64,000 nt of DNA from Silene conica (taxonomy: Eukaryota; Streptophyta; Magnoliopsida; Caryophyllales; Caryophyllaceae), in the NCBI GenBank assembly GCA_029255685.2, contig CM055315.2:55523181-55587180 (forward strand), read 5' to 3'. The notes under the pieces are model-generated. The model was given only the letters and a program-made list of their open reading frames with translations, ran no database searches and was not told the DNA's origin. Position 1 is the stretch's first letter. The number at the start of each line of letters is the position of its first letter. This document shows positions 46,770 to 59,100 of this stretch, piece after piece. The translations under genes and the position numbers were made by a program.

Positions 46770-47827
46770 TGATAGCGGGCTTTTTCCGTCACTACCCACG
46801 ATCAAATAAGAATTTATAAAACCAAACTAAAGTAGAACTTAAGTCGGGTGTTGAACGCGGAGATGGTGGGGATTTTTGTATAGTTATGTTCTAGTTAAGT
46901 TTAGCCGGGGTAATGGGTAATGAGATTAACTAACAAACTAATAAGCGAGAGAAAACAAAGATGAGAATTCAATAAAGGGGAAACTAGGGTTTCAGGGGTC
47001 GTTAAAGGTGGCCAATGATAGGGTACTAGACGGTCGACTAAGTTGTCCTAAGTAGAGGTATCGGTTGGTCTCGTCTATCGAGTCGACTCAAACCTAGGCC
47101 GAGGCTATCCTAGCTTTCGCTACAAATAGACACAACCAACACACAAAAATGCAAAAGCAAGCCCTCAACCGTCGCTAAGGATAAGCAACGCTAGAATCTA
47201 AGCCCACCTTTCGTTGAGGCAAATTATCAACCACCTAGCATACATTGGGCGTATAAAACACTACTTATAACAACTAGCCTAAAACCTAGCACAAGTTTAT
47301 CATCTAACCACATCAAAGGTTCCCCCTAACCTAGATATAAGTCTACTCACTCATGTTCAAGTAAAACAAGTAAACTATTGAAGAAAGAATGCTTAAAATG
47401 ATGGACAATGTAATGTAAAGAAAGAAAACACAAGAACTTAAAGGAAATGTAAACAAAGGAGATAACAAAGTAAGAGAAGGAAAGATTATACCATTAACAA
47501 TGAAAAAAGAAGGAACTTGGATACAAGTTGAAGAGTTCTCTCAAATTCTCCAAGTTACACCTAATAACCAAAATGTAAACAAATGAACAACTAGAAAGAA
47601 ACTAAGAGAGACTAAATAAGATTAACTAAAAGATTAAGAGAATTAACGAGTGATTAAGTGAGTATAGTAAGTTTTGTAGCCTAAAAATGAAAAGCAATGG
47701 AACAGTAAAATCTTAGGAAGGCGTGAAAAGAAAGTATAAAAGTTGCGTTCTTAAAATTGTTCTAAATGCGGGTTTATATAGTGCGCGAAAAACTGAAGAT
47801 GGGCTATCAGCCGGTCGATCGGCTGCC
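46770..47827 (-). mobile_element. Old Athila LTR remnant, minus orientation
   Basis: This is the reverse complement of the 3' two-thirds of an Athila LTR. It begins TGATAGCGGGC (LTR end) and contains the conserved GAGATGGTGGGGAT and the cloverleaf-like GTCGACTAA... region. It reaches the TATA box (47780-47773) and one decayed palindromic module (47801-47827). There it stops against another LTR. It is among the most diverged Athila copies here. Confidence 0.75.
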
Positions 47828-48563
47828 TGTAACATCCCAATATCTCGGGACTTGGAAGTCTAAAGATTTTAAGTTTAACTTCAAAAATAATTTATATTTC
47901 ATAATATTTAATATTTTTGTTTAACTAATTCGAGTATATCATTTTTAAGCATTGTAGTTTTAAACGAGATTCCTTTTGATTTCGTAATTTATATCTTCGC
48001 AATTTCAATCTCGTTCGTAAAAGACGACTTGAGTGTACATTTGTCTTTTGGTATTTTAATCTTAACTTGGTGGCTAGCTTTCGTCCCATCATAAAACACC
48101 GACTCAAGATTCCCGTTCCATAACTAAATCCTCAACAACAACTCACCACTTCTTCTTCCTCAAGTCACCAAAATCAGATTAAATTGTATATACCCATCTT
48201 TTCACCAAAATCATCATAAAACCTTCAATACTTAACGGAATCACTTGATTCTTGCGCCTACGGATTCCTCTTCTCGAGCCCGACATTTTTAGGTAAGAAA
48301 TGAAGAGTTTTGTCAAAGACCAATTTCCGGCCTGTTCTCCCTCGTGATTCCCTCTTATTTCGCTTTTGTTGTGTTTAGGTGCAAGTAGCGAGAGTTCAAG
48401 GATCAAACCAAGAAACCTTGGAGGTTCGATCGAAGACTAAGGTGACGATAATGAGAAAGCTCGACCTTTGTCTTAAATTAATTGGACATGTGATTTCTCG
48501 TTGTTTATGTGAAATTACGTGGGTTTTATGTTTAATAGTTTATGAGTAATTTATATCCGTCAC
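47828..48563 (+). mobile_element. Truncated LTR of a TGTAACATCCC-type gypsy element
   Basis: Sequence starting TGTAACATCCCAATATCTCGGGAC fits the 5' LTR end of Tekay/Del-type chromoviruses as I know them. It runs 736 bp without coding sequence and is cut by the copia LTR end at 48564. It begins inside a palindromic module of the older Athila LTR, so it probably inserted there. The missing right part lies beyond the copia element or is lost. Confidence 0.55.
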
Positions 48564-48772
48564 TGTTAAACATAGAAATCAGAATATATGTTTGATGTAA
48601 TAGAATAGCAGAGGACAGAGGAAGTATTTGATACAGAATATAGAACTGTATATTTCTGAAAGTTTTGTAATTGATACAAGATGGAGTCCATATATAGCAA
48701 GTAGGCTAACTAACTTATAACTACCTCATAACAGACTTAACTAACTAATTGTAACTACTTATACTTCTAATA
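48564..48772 (-). mobile_element. Ty1/copia 3' LTR (about 209 bp)
   Basis: On the minus strand the polypurine tract TTGTAGGGGGTA (48784-48773) is followed by an LTR that ends ATGTTTAACA at 48564. The first base pair reads TA instead of the usual TG, probably a mutation. It includes a TATATATGG promoter-like word near 48690. The 5' LTR lies beyond the window. Confidence 0.7.
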
Positions 48773-50068
48773 TACCCCCTACAAACTAGGTGTCTTGAAG
48801 AAGCAATCCTAGTTTGCAAGTAAAAAAACTGATGTTGATCAGTCCCCAAGGGCTTGGTCATAATGTCTGCTATTTGTAAACCAGTTCTAAGATAATCAGT
48901 CTTTAGAAATCCTTCATCTTGCTTCTCTCTGACATAATGGCAATCGATACTGAGATGCTTCGTCCTTTCATGAAAAACTGGGTTCTCGGATATGTGTATG
49001 GCTGATTTGTTGTCACAGTATAAGAGGATATGTTTTGGTATTTGAATCTGTAAATCCATCAGCAGCCTGTCTAGCCAGACCAGTTCAGAAGTAGTAAAGG
49101 ACAGACTTCTGTATTCAGACTCAGCAGAACTCTTACTGACAGTTGGTTGCTTCTTCGTTTTCCATGAAATCAAAGAATCCCCAATATATATACAATAGCC
49201 ACTAAGAGACCTATTCGTGAATTGACACTGCCCCCAATCAGCATCACTGTAAGCAGTGATGTTGGTGCTTGACTGTGATTTATAAAACAGACCAGCATTC
49301 ACTGTGCCCTTCAAATACTTGACAACATGTAGAGCCACTTGAAGATGTGGTAATCTAGGTTGGCTGACAAACTGGCTTAGGTGCTGAACTGCATAAGATA
49401 GATCTGGTCTTGACAAGTTTAAGTATATGAGTCTGCCAACTAATCGTCTGTACTGTTCTGGGTCTGATAGTAGGTCTCCTGTGTCTGTGGATAGCTGCAA
49501 TCCTTTTTGCATAGGAAATTTAACAGACATACAATCCTCCATCTGAAGATCCTTCAAAATATCAAGGATATATTTCCTTTGATTGATCAATATTCCCGTA
49601 GAATTCCTGGATATCTCTAATCCTAGGAAATATCTCATAGCTCCTAGGTCTTTAATGGAAAAAGCTTGATCCAATGCACGCTTTATAGCCTGAATCTCAA
49701 TGTCTGAAGTACCAGTGATGAGAATATCATCCACATACACTAATAGAACTGTGAATGTAGAAGTAGCAGCAACAGACTTTGTGAAGAGAGAATAATCCTG
49801 CTTTGATTGCACATAACCCATCTTCTGCAGGAACTTTGTTAATTCATTGTTCCACTGCCTTGAGGCTTGCTTGAGCCCATAAAGTGACCTCTTAAGCTTG
49901 CAAACCATACCCTCTTGGACCTGATAACCTTCAGGAACCTTCATATATACCTCTTCATCAAGATATCCATGCAAAAAAGCATTGTTGATATCTAATTGAG
50001 GTAATGGCCAATCCTTAATGGCAGCAATAGCTAACAAGGTTCTGACAATTGTTAACTTGGCCACGGGA
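48745..50068 (-). pseudogene. Copia reverse transcriptase-RNase H, N-terminally truncated
   Basis: This open frame of about 440 codons begins at SPVAKL in the RT core and continues through LDINNAFLHG, the catalytic YVDD motif, FSIKDLGAMRYFLGLEI and the RNase H domain. RNase H keeps YSDADW, SSAESEYRS, LYCDNKSAI and ERTKHLSIDCHY, so its acidic residues are present. It ends with ADIMTKPL near the polypurine tract. The first part of RT, including the first catalytic acidic region, is missing. It is the same element as 61219-64000, split by the Athila insertion. The seven or so codons at the extreme start (50091-50069) are Athila LTR sequence fused by deletion. No stop or frameshift occurs inside. 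Confidence 0.9.
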
Positions 50069-50382
50069 GACCCAAATTTCAAGTTCTGCAAAAATCTTCA
50101 TTATTCAAGGCTTAGGGGCTCCCAGCCGGCGGACCGGCTGCCGGCCGACCGGCTGAGGACCCCATTTCTTCCCTTCAGCTCCTTTCCTCCTATTTTGCCT
50201 TGATTTCATCACATTTTGCTCCCGTTTCTTCATTCCCGCGTCAAGTCCTACATCATGGCAACAAACATGTAGAAGAGAGATATCGAGTACAAAAAAGGGG
50301 CGAGATCGCGCCAAACGGGGGTGAAACGGGATCGAAATAAAAGGAAAACAAGAGAAAATAATGACCAAATTTGGGCTCATCA
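50069..50382 (-). mobile_element. Truncated 3' LTR of the minus Athila element
   Basis: Only the first 314 bp of U3 remain, including one palindromic module (50117-50158). It aligns base for base with 60905-61218. The TATA box and the rest of the LTR are lost in a deletion that also removed copia RT sequence. Confidence 0.85.
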
Positions 50383-52684
50383 GAATTCCCCACACTTAAA
50401 CCTTACTCGTCCTCGAGTAAGAGATCAAGTAACTATATAACCCTTATTAAAAACAAAGAAACAAACTAACTAAGCTATCTATAAGCCGAATCGGGTTTAG
50501 CTGCACCCGTAGCCCTTTCAACTCACAATTTGACATTCATGAGGGAGAATGCCCTATTGCAAGGCAAGTAAGGTCTTGCTACAAAACTTTTGATGCAAAC
50601 GAGTAAAAACATAACACGTATAGACAAGCAACATGCATCGGAAAAAGGAAAAGAAAACCGCTTGCCTCATTCAAGCGGGGTTTCGAAAAACAAAACAAAG
50701 GCGGTCTATAGCGGAGGATGCCGACTCAAAGTCTAACCAAGGCGTCAAACCCCTAAATCAAGCTCAAGCAACCAAGAATGACATCAGCAAAGACCAAGAA
50801 ACTAATTCAAGGCGGGCAAACGGAAGTACTAAGCTATACTTCCAAGAATGACACGACACACACATGATTCAACTCCATGCAAGACCCATAACCGATAAAA
50901 TAACCCTAAGTACCGACTCTCACGGGTGACACTCAACACACAAGGAAAGAAAGGGGGGCGATTTTTGTGACAAAAAGTAACCAAAATCACTCACCTACCT
51001 CAACTTGCGAAGCATGCCCGCAATCTAGAATGGTACTCCATCCAAAAATCAATGAAAAAATGCAAATGCACATGATGAGAACAACCATAAGGATGTAACG
51101 GGGCTTGGGTTGGGTGAAAATGGTTTGGTGCAAGCACCGTTCTGGGATTTGAGGTTCAAAAACAAGAATGATCGCCATAGTCAACACAACACCTTATTAC
51201 AACAACTAAGAAACGTCTATGCCCTAACTTTGATTTTTGCAAAACCAAGCAAAAATTGCATAAACCCCACTTACTTTGGAAAAATCGGACCCATCACAAA
51301 CTTATACAAGGCGGTCATTATGAGAAACACCGAACAACGTCTACACCCTAACACATGACTTGAAAATCAAATCTCATGCAAAAAAAGTGTAAACCCGGTA
51401 CGCGTGCAAAAACATCAAAAGACCGCGTTATTGTAGCAACGGCTTTTTCTAAGTCCCCTTGATGGAAGGGACTAGTTGCTAGCCTTTTTCTTTTTCAAAA
51501 CACGTATTTACATTTTTCTTTTTGGATTTTTCAAGACTTTTTCAACTTTTTTCTTTAATTTTCTATTTTCTTTCTTTTTTTTTCATTTTTTTTCATTTTT
51601 TTTCTTTTTCAAACTCCCAAACACCAAATAAAAAAAACAAAGTAACGACCACAACGGAAGAAGCCACCAACCGGCATCTAAATCCCCGACTCTACCACTA
51701 ACAAATCACCATAAAAGCAACCATTCTTGATCAAGGAAGGATGTTTTTGGGATGTAGTTCATTTAGTAGTTTAGGCCAAATGAATAGGTTAAGGCTCAAA
51801 GTGGTTAAACAAAAGGGAAATAAGATGCAAGGGTCAAAACAAGGCTAATTTGGCAAATGTGGAGTTGATTTATTTGGAACAAAAGTTGTCTCACATGCAC
51901 ATGAACATAAATCACGGAAATAAGGAACGAGTGCCATTCTTATGCGTATAAACATAACACACCACGTAAGGAGGACTACTCACAATCCTAAACTGAGTCG
52001 GTTTGATGGACCGACTAAAAAGGAGGCTCTATCCTCACATTTGAGTGGCTAATGTCGGTCTTAGGTCGGGTCAAGGTCTAACACGGTCTCACAAGGTGGT
52101 CGAAACTTGGTCATTAAGCCTAGACTTCCGGGTCCTTGCAAGCAAGAACCCTAACAAGGTGACATCAACGGTGCAAGCTATTAGGAGGGGAAAGACACAG
52201 GCAAGACAAAAATCATCATTGACGGCATATACCCTCCACTATTCAACCTCCTATGCATATTTACAAACAAAAACAAAACGGAAAAACCGACTAACACATA
52301 TTCACAAAACTATGAAAATGAAAAAGCATGTGAAACAAAAGCAAACTAAAACTAAACATAACAAACAAGCAACAACTAGAAGGCTAAACTAACAGCACAT
52401 CAACCACAACAACCACAAGTTCCCCGAAGGAACATCCAAGGCACAAAAATCCCGTTCTCCTTCATGATATCAACATAAAAAGAAATCGGGAGGGGGAGAA
52501 AGAAGTAGGAAAGAGTATACCAAGCATCTTCATTCTCCTAATACCTCGGGTTGTCGTCATATCTGCAACTTGTTAGTCCAACAAAAATATATATACAAAA
52601 CAAACAAAGAACAAAAACAAAAGAAAGGAAAAACATATTTTTTTTGAAATTTTTGAAATTTTTCGATTTTTTTGGTATTTTTGA

Positions 52685-52723
<39 letters not shown>

Positions 52724-53345
52724 CATATTTACAAAAGCAAACAAATATACACAAAGTGGATATTTTCCCTCCCCACACTTAAGATTTACATTGTCCTCAA
52801 TGTAACAAAGTGCAAAGGGGGAAATGAAGAAAAAGAGCGAAAACAACAGGTTTTTGGCTTTTTTGAAATTTTTGAGAAAATAAAAACTTGTTTTTGTATT
52901 TTTTTTTTTTTGAAATAAACGGTTCTTCCTCCCCACACTTATTTATATGCATAATGTGAGGAGGAAAACCGGAAAATAAAGAACATATTTTTGAAAGTTT
53001 TTGGTTTTTCAATTTTTTTGGATTTTTGATTTTTATGAAAACAATAAAAACAAAAAGAAACAAAAGAAAATTAAAAACTAAAAACTAAACTAAATGCAAA
53101 CTAAATGCGCTAATCTACATGTATGCAAGCTATATGTGACAATATGATACAAAATGGAAATCTAATGTATCTAAATTATTGATGTGAAAACATGGAAAGA
53201 AAACTAAAACAAACTAAGTAAACTAAACTAACTACTCTAAATGCATGCTATAAAGGAAATGCAAACTAAATCGAAATTTGGATTAAGGGAGTTACTTGCT
53301 TTGGATTTTTCAATGGGGAGTATAGGCATCACCAACCACCTCTCA
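50383..53345 (-). other. 3' non-coding tail of the minus Athila element
   Basis: This 3-kb tail matches the tails at 13023-15358 and 17050-18426. TTAAGTGTGGGGA-type motifs occur on the minus strand at 50400-50383, 52783-52768 and 52943-52929. There are long T runs on the plus strand at 51540-51610 and 52687-52723. A conserved 5'-CTCGAGGACGAG-type block precedes the polypurine tract. I see no gene. Confidence 0.7.
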
Positions 53346-54928
53346 CTAGTTACCACCACCGTCGTCTCCGGTCTCTCCATGACCATCTCCATGTAAAAAA
53401 TCATCCGGGTTCACGTAGTACTCATTGGAGAACCCAGAAGTGGAAGGCGCATCAAATCTCCCACGCTCACTCACCGGGGGAAAAATCGGCCTAGAGTAAT
53501 AGTCCGCAGCAACATGAACATCTCCGGCGAAATGGGGCTCGGAGGAGGGCACATACTCAGCCTCGGGAGGAGTGTAGTAAGAAGGATGGTGCCCCGAACT
53601 GTGACGGTATCCCTGCTGAATGCCACGATCATAAGTGGAGAAGTTCCCCCAAGCCTGATCGTGGTACAAATAGTCTATCCTGGCATTAGTATCAGCGTGC
53701 CGCACGTCCTCAAGTGCACGCCTCCGAACGGTCTCCTCATGCCTCAGATCCATGCGAGCCATGAAATCCACTAAAGTCTGAGGAACATGGCTAGGAGGAG
53801 GAGCCGAACTAGAAGAGGCCCCCTGGAAAAAGCTGGAGCCGCCGAACGGTGGTATAGGAAGAGAAGGCTGCTGGAATGCAAGGTCACTGGTGGTGGGCCG
53901 GCGCTGGTCTCGGGTGTAGACTCGGGTCACAGGAGGGCCGGAAGAAGTACCCTCAGAAGGAGCCTCAATAGGGAGGAGATAGGAGGGTAGATCAGGCGTC
54001 ACCCTCATCCTCTCAGAGTTAGGTAAAGGGATGGAGTTTTTATCGACTCCATCCACTCGAATCTGCCAATAGGACTTGTTGTCACTGGGGTTCCACTTAA
54101 TCCACCCCAATCCCTCCATCAGGTAGCGGCGGGAGAGTACATTCTCCCCTCCAATATAGTCAACCCGAAAGCTCCTCCGACAAACTGCTGAAGCAATCAA
54201 AGTAATCATACCCCCTACACAAATGGGTGTGGACAAACGGGGCTGGTGGCTAAGTCGGGCTAGGTGAAGCACCATATGGTGAGCTATGTTGATCTCAAAT
54301 TTGGTAGGTTTGGTGATCAAAGCAGAAGCTAGAATCTCAAGCTCGATAGTGGTGAAATTGTGTGGCTCGTCTCGGGAAAAGACGGTCCACCCCAAAAATC
54401 TCTGAAGAATCCTAATTGGAGCAAGATGCACCCTATTTGCCGGCTTCTTCTCCCCCCTTGAACTCACCAATCCCGTAATAGAAGTCCAAACCGACTCCAA
54501 TACAACATAATCAGGGGCATGCAATGGGGCCTCACTATTCAGCCCAAAAATCCCAGCAAAATCAGCAAGGGTCAAATGGTACCCCTTGTTCATGAGTCGA
54601 AATTGCAAAAAAGTGACTAACCCCGAATCTCTATTTTTGGCTATCCTAAGAGAGCTCAAAAATTCCCATGTCAATCTAGGGGATGTCAAAACAGCTTTGG
54701 TCTCATACGACTGACTCAGACCAACATCCCTGAACAAATCACCGGTTACACCATCCAAACCCAAGTCTCTCATGGAATTCCTATCAATAAACCGAGTTGG
54801 GTTGAGGGGACGTTGAGCAAAAGATAGGAAATTACCTTTTTGGGTGTCGGAATCGAAAACAACCCCGGGAAAATCGGGGCCATGGGATCATTCCTAGATT
54901 TCGATCGTCGTTCGGTTCTTCCTGACAT
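53346..54928 (-). pseudogene. Athila ORF3, second copy, frameshifted near its start
   Basis: This is a clear relative of the plus-strand ORF at 11283-13022. It shares LTSPRLTWEFLSSL, KKPANRVHLAPIRI, FLGWTVFSRDEPHNFTT and STPICVGGMITLIAS, plus the YLYHDQAWG region in the C-terminal half. The original start is at 54928 (MSGRT, as in the other copy). A frameshift near 54865 breaks the first 20-odd codons from the rest. From 54773 the frame is open for 475 codons. The acidic C-terminal tail of the other copy is shortened. I see no membrane segment. The function of the family is unknown to me. Confidence 0.75.
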
Positions 54929-55100
54929 GGTAAAGTTGAAGGATTTTGACTAAGGATTGAAGTGGGTTTGTGTTTGGGAGTGTTTTGGAGAGTTTTTGTA
55001 GTGAGGGAAGGTAGAGAGGGAAGGGAAATCTGAAAAATGAGGGGAAATGAGTGGAAAAATAAGGGTTAAGGTATATAAATAATACGTTCCAGCTGCGTTC

Positions 55101-55902
55101 CTAGCCGGTCGGTCACCGTCCGCCGGTGCACCGGCTCACAGCCCATTCCTTTTTCTTCGATTTCTCCGCAAATACAGTGAAATGGGGTTCCCAGCCGGCG
55201 GACCGGCTGCCGGCCGACCGGCTGGTACCCTCTTCCTTTGTTTTTCACGCCTCCTTTCTTTCCTCCTTGCAAATCTCAAATCTCGGTTCCCAGCCGGCGG
55301 ACCGGCTGCCGGCTGCCGGCCGACCGGCTGGTACCCTCTTCTTCGTGCTCTCTTCTTCTCCTCCTCTTTCTTGTCTCTTCTTCTTTCTCTTTTCCTTTCT
55401 TCTTTCTTTCTTTCCCAGATCTGGGCTCCCAGCCGGCGGACCGGCGGACCGGCGGACCGGCTGCCGGCGGACCGGCTGCCGGCGGACCGGCTGCCGGCGG
55501 ACCGGCTGCCGGCGGACCGGCTGCCGGCGGACCGGCTGCCGGCGGACCGGCTGCCGGCGGACCGGCTGCCGGCGGACCGGCTGCCGGCCTACCGGCTGGT
55601 AGCCACTACTGCGTCTTTCCTCTTTTCTTCCTTTTTCTTTTTCTTCTTCATTCTCTATTGGGCTCCCAGCCGGCGGACCGGCTGCCGGCCGACCGGCTGG
55701 TAGCCTTTTACTTTTCCCTTCTTCTCTTCCTTGTCACACATATGGGACTCTCAGCCGGTCCACCGGCTGCCGGTCACATACCGGCTGAGAGTATTTTTCT
55801 CGCTAAATTCCTGAAACTGGAAAGTAAGTTGTAAAAAACAGAATGTGCATTAAGGGTCCTGAGCCGGTGGTCGACAGGCAGCCGGCCTACAGGCTTAGAG
55901 CC
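55101..55902 (-). repeat. Palindromic module array before ORF3, minus Athila copy
   Basis: Modules are at about 55101, 55190, 55290, 55429, 55667, 55750 and 55862. They lie in the same place as the plus-strand array, between the gene cluster and ORF3. The one at 55429-55600 is expanded into a 15-bp tandem repeat. The module nearest ORF3 ends about 20 bp before a TATA-like TTTATATAC (55079-55071, minus strand), mimicking the LTR arrangement. Confidence 0.8.
55429..55600. repeat. 15-bp minisatellite CCGGCTGCCGGCGGA
   Basis: About nine head-to-tail units come from the inner part of one palindromic module. The period is a multiple of three, so all frames stay open and give false repeat proteins. 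It may vary in length between individuals or be hard to assemble. Confidence 0.9.
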
Positions 55903-56189
55903 CCTATGCACTATTCGCAAAACAACTTACCTAACACTATGAAAACTCAATCCCCAAGAGAAACTTTATCGTGTACGCCTAACCAAGCCTACTCACCACA
56001 AGATGACCTCTTTCATATGACCAAATCAAATAACACACTCGTCTTCAAATCTCACATGCAAGCTATAAAAATTAAACTAAAAACCGAACTAAGAAAGGAA
56101 CTAACATGCAAACTAGATAAAAGAAAGGAAACTAATACTTACAAACGGTGGTTGTTAAGTGACTCCACCAAACCTTTCATGATCAATCA
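55903..56189 (-). other. Post-pol leader joined to gag-protease by pol deletion
   Basis: On the minus strand, just after the gag-protease stop, the sequence continues with TGATCATGAAAGGTTTGGTGG. In the plus-strand element this follows the integrase stop (near 10220). RT, RNase H and integrase have therefore been removed between these points. No gene lies in this stretch. Confidence 0.7.
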
Positions 56190-59100
56190 TCAAGTCTTGT
56201 AGGTTGAAACCTCGTCCATGCTAGCTAGGGACCTTAAGAAAAGGTCAAAAGCCTCGGCCGGGCACTCGACCTTGCTTGCACTTCGGATTTCCATCTTGCT
56301 CAACCCCAGTTCTCGAATCTTCACATTCTTTTTCAAAAGGAGCTCCTTCAACACCCCCCTTCCACTTTCGGGGTCTTTGAAGAAACTACTTGAACTCACT
56401 TCTTCTTCCTTGCCAATGGGCTTTTCCACTTTCTCACAAAATGACTTACAATGGTTGAGCTTAACATTTTCTTTGGGACCTTTCTCATCAAATTTCACCG
56501 AAGGCTCAACTCTCCCCACTGTAGCAATCAAGTTCACGGTTTTGTGTCTATCCTCAAGGTTCTTGTCCGGAGCATCCGGGAGCACGAATTCACACAACTC
56601 ATCTCCAACTTGAAAGGTTAGCCTACCTCTTTTCACATCAATGATTGCTCCTCCGGTGGCGAAGAAGGGCCTCCCAAGAATAATGAAAGAGCTTTCACCG
56701 ACCGGAATATCGACGACCATAAAATCGGTGGGGATGGAAAGCGATCCAACCTTGACCACCGCATCTTCAAGGACCCCAATAGTAGGTCTAACCGTCCCGT
56801 CGGCAAGAGTGATGTCCGTTATAGGAGGGGACAAGTGCTTAATGTTCAATCTTTTGGCCATGGCAAGTGGGATAACACTCACACTTGCTCCAAAATCGCA
56901 CAAGGCGTGCTCAATGTTTCTTCCTCCTACGGAGCATTGAATAGAGAAGCTCCCCGGGTCTCCTAACTTAATTGGCAAATCTCTTGGAATCTTTTTCGCC
57001 ACTAATGAAATGGCATTGACTTCCCTCTTTTCTTGGGTGGAGGGGATTGTGGCCTCTACTTCCTCAACAAGTTTGATCAACTCATTGCAACGAGGGTCCC
57101 CCTTGGTGATTTTACGAAAGAATTCGCACATTTTTCTCTCCATGAGGCTCTCCACATATCCATGGTCCTCTTCTTCTATCACATGGGCCTCTTTCCCTTT
57201 AGCACTCGGACCTCCATCACAATTCTTCTTCGGAATGTTCAAGACTTGTTGCATCACAAAGTTCAAGTCATCAATGTCGACTTCATTACGATCATCCGGA
57301 GGAGTGTTGGGCACCATCACCATCACCTCCTCCTCAACACAATCCTCGCTTCCACTCCCAAATACCGTCATAACTTGCTCTACCTTGGATCCTCCTTCAT
57401 CATCTCTCTTCTCAAGCATTGGTTGCTCATTTTTGCTTGTCATAATAGCATTGACACCATGTGGTTTTGAAGCATCCCGGGAGCTTTGACCTTGGGCAAG
57501 AAAGCCGCCCGGTGGCCTTTGTGGGTTGGCTAAGGCTTGTGAAGCAACTCTAGCCTCCATCTCCCGGATCTCTTTTTGATTTGCCATCTTCAAATTCATC
57601 ATTTCTTGATTATGTGTCGCTTGCATCCCTTTCACAAGTTTAAGCAACTCTCCAACTTGGGAGTCACTTGAGAGATCTTGATGAGGTGTGTTGGTAAGGG
57701 GCAAGGGAAACCCGTAGTCATTCCTTGCACCCCCACTTTGTTGATTTGCTTTGGGACCTTGATTGTTGAAGTTTGGGTTTTGGTGGTGGTTAGGAAATTG
57801 TTGGTTGAAATTTTGGTCATTGAGACTTTGATTGTTGAAATTGTTGTTGTGGAAGTTTTGTTGGTGGTTTGGGTTGTGGAAATTTTGTTGGTTGTGGTTT
57901 TGGTTGTTGTTTTGGTTGTTGAAGTTTGGGTTGTTGTTATTGAAATTTGCATTGAAATTTTGTGGGTTTTGGTTGTTTTGGAAATTTGGATTAAAGTTCG
58001 GGTCATTGAAGCTTTGTTGAAAGCCTTGATTGGCTTGATTAGATTGGTTGCCTTGGTAGAAATTGTTGTTGTTGAAATTGTTCCTCGGGTTGAAGTTTCT
58101 ACCCCTTGGTTGAAAACCGGGGGGGGGGGGGGTTTGCCCTTGAGGTTGTTGGATTTGATGAGTATTCAACACATTGGTACTTTTGTAACTCATATAGGGG
58201 CTTCCTCGGATCCCTTGATGGTAATAGTTCGAATTTGGGTTGAAAGTATTGGGGTTTTTTGGGTTGTTAAAGGCTTGGAAAGCATATACCTCCTCCATAC
58301 TCTCACTTCCCTCATAGGAATTGTTGTTTGCACACACATCAAAAGTATGCCCGCATCCCCCACATAAGTCACATGAAGCAACACTATTTACTTGGTACAT
58401 TCCCGGGACTTTGCTCTTGGTTTCTTTGGTAGTGGAGCCCTTAGTCAACTCTTCCAATTTCTTGGTTAACATGTCCAACTTGGCATTGGTTTCTTCGTTC
58501 GCCTTTGCATTGGAAAGGTGCTCACTAGGGTACTTGCTACTCTTCCTCAAGACATTCCACCTAGTACCATAATTTTCCTCCGAATCAACAATCTTCTTGA
58601 TGAGTTCCGTTCCCTCCTCATGCGGCAAGTGGTCAAAGCTACCACCCGCCGATGCATTAACCATTTCTTTAGTCCGGGGGAGAAGAGTCTGAAAAAAGGT
58701 TTGGGTTGTGTACCAAGGTGGTATCCCGTGGTGTGGGCACTTAGAAAGCAAATTTTGGTATCTATCCCAAGCTTCTCCCAAAGATTCTCCCTCGTCTTGT
58801 TGAAACTGAGTTATCTCATTTCGGAGCATCGCGGTCTTGGAGGATGGGTAGTACTTGGCAAGGAAAGCCGTTGCCAAGTCGTCCCATGTGGTGAATGTAT
58901 TCGGAGCATGGACATTTAACCACCTATCCGCCTTGTCGGTTAAGGAATAGGGGAAAAGCATAAGCCTTAGTGTCTCCTCGGGTACTCCCGTTTTCTTTAT
59001 CATTGCGACCTTACCCTTGAACTTTCTTAAGTGCCCATGAGCATCTTTGTGAGAAGCCCCGCTAAAGGCATTCTTCTCGATTGAGCTCATTTGCGAAGGG

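Noticed and set aside
52687-52723. Lys-rich proteins encoded by a long T/A run
   Set aside because: A homopolymer in the Athila tail; its length is also doubtful as assembled.
55126-55834. Long repeat-protein ORFs on the plus strand (RRTGC, ADRLP, GGPAA types)
   Set aside because: They are produced by the 15-bp minisatellite, which keeps all frames open.
57678-58367. 229-codon Val/Leu-rich plus-strand ORF
   Set aside because: It is the antisense shadow of the Asn/Gln-rich gag segment.
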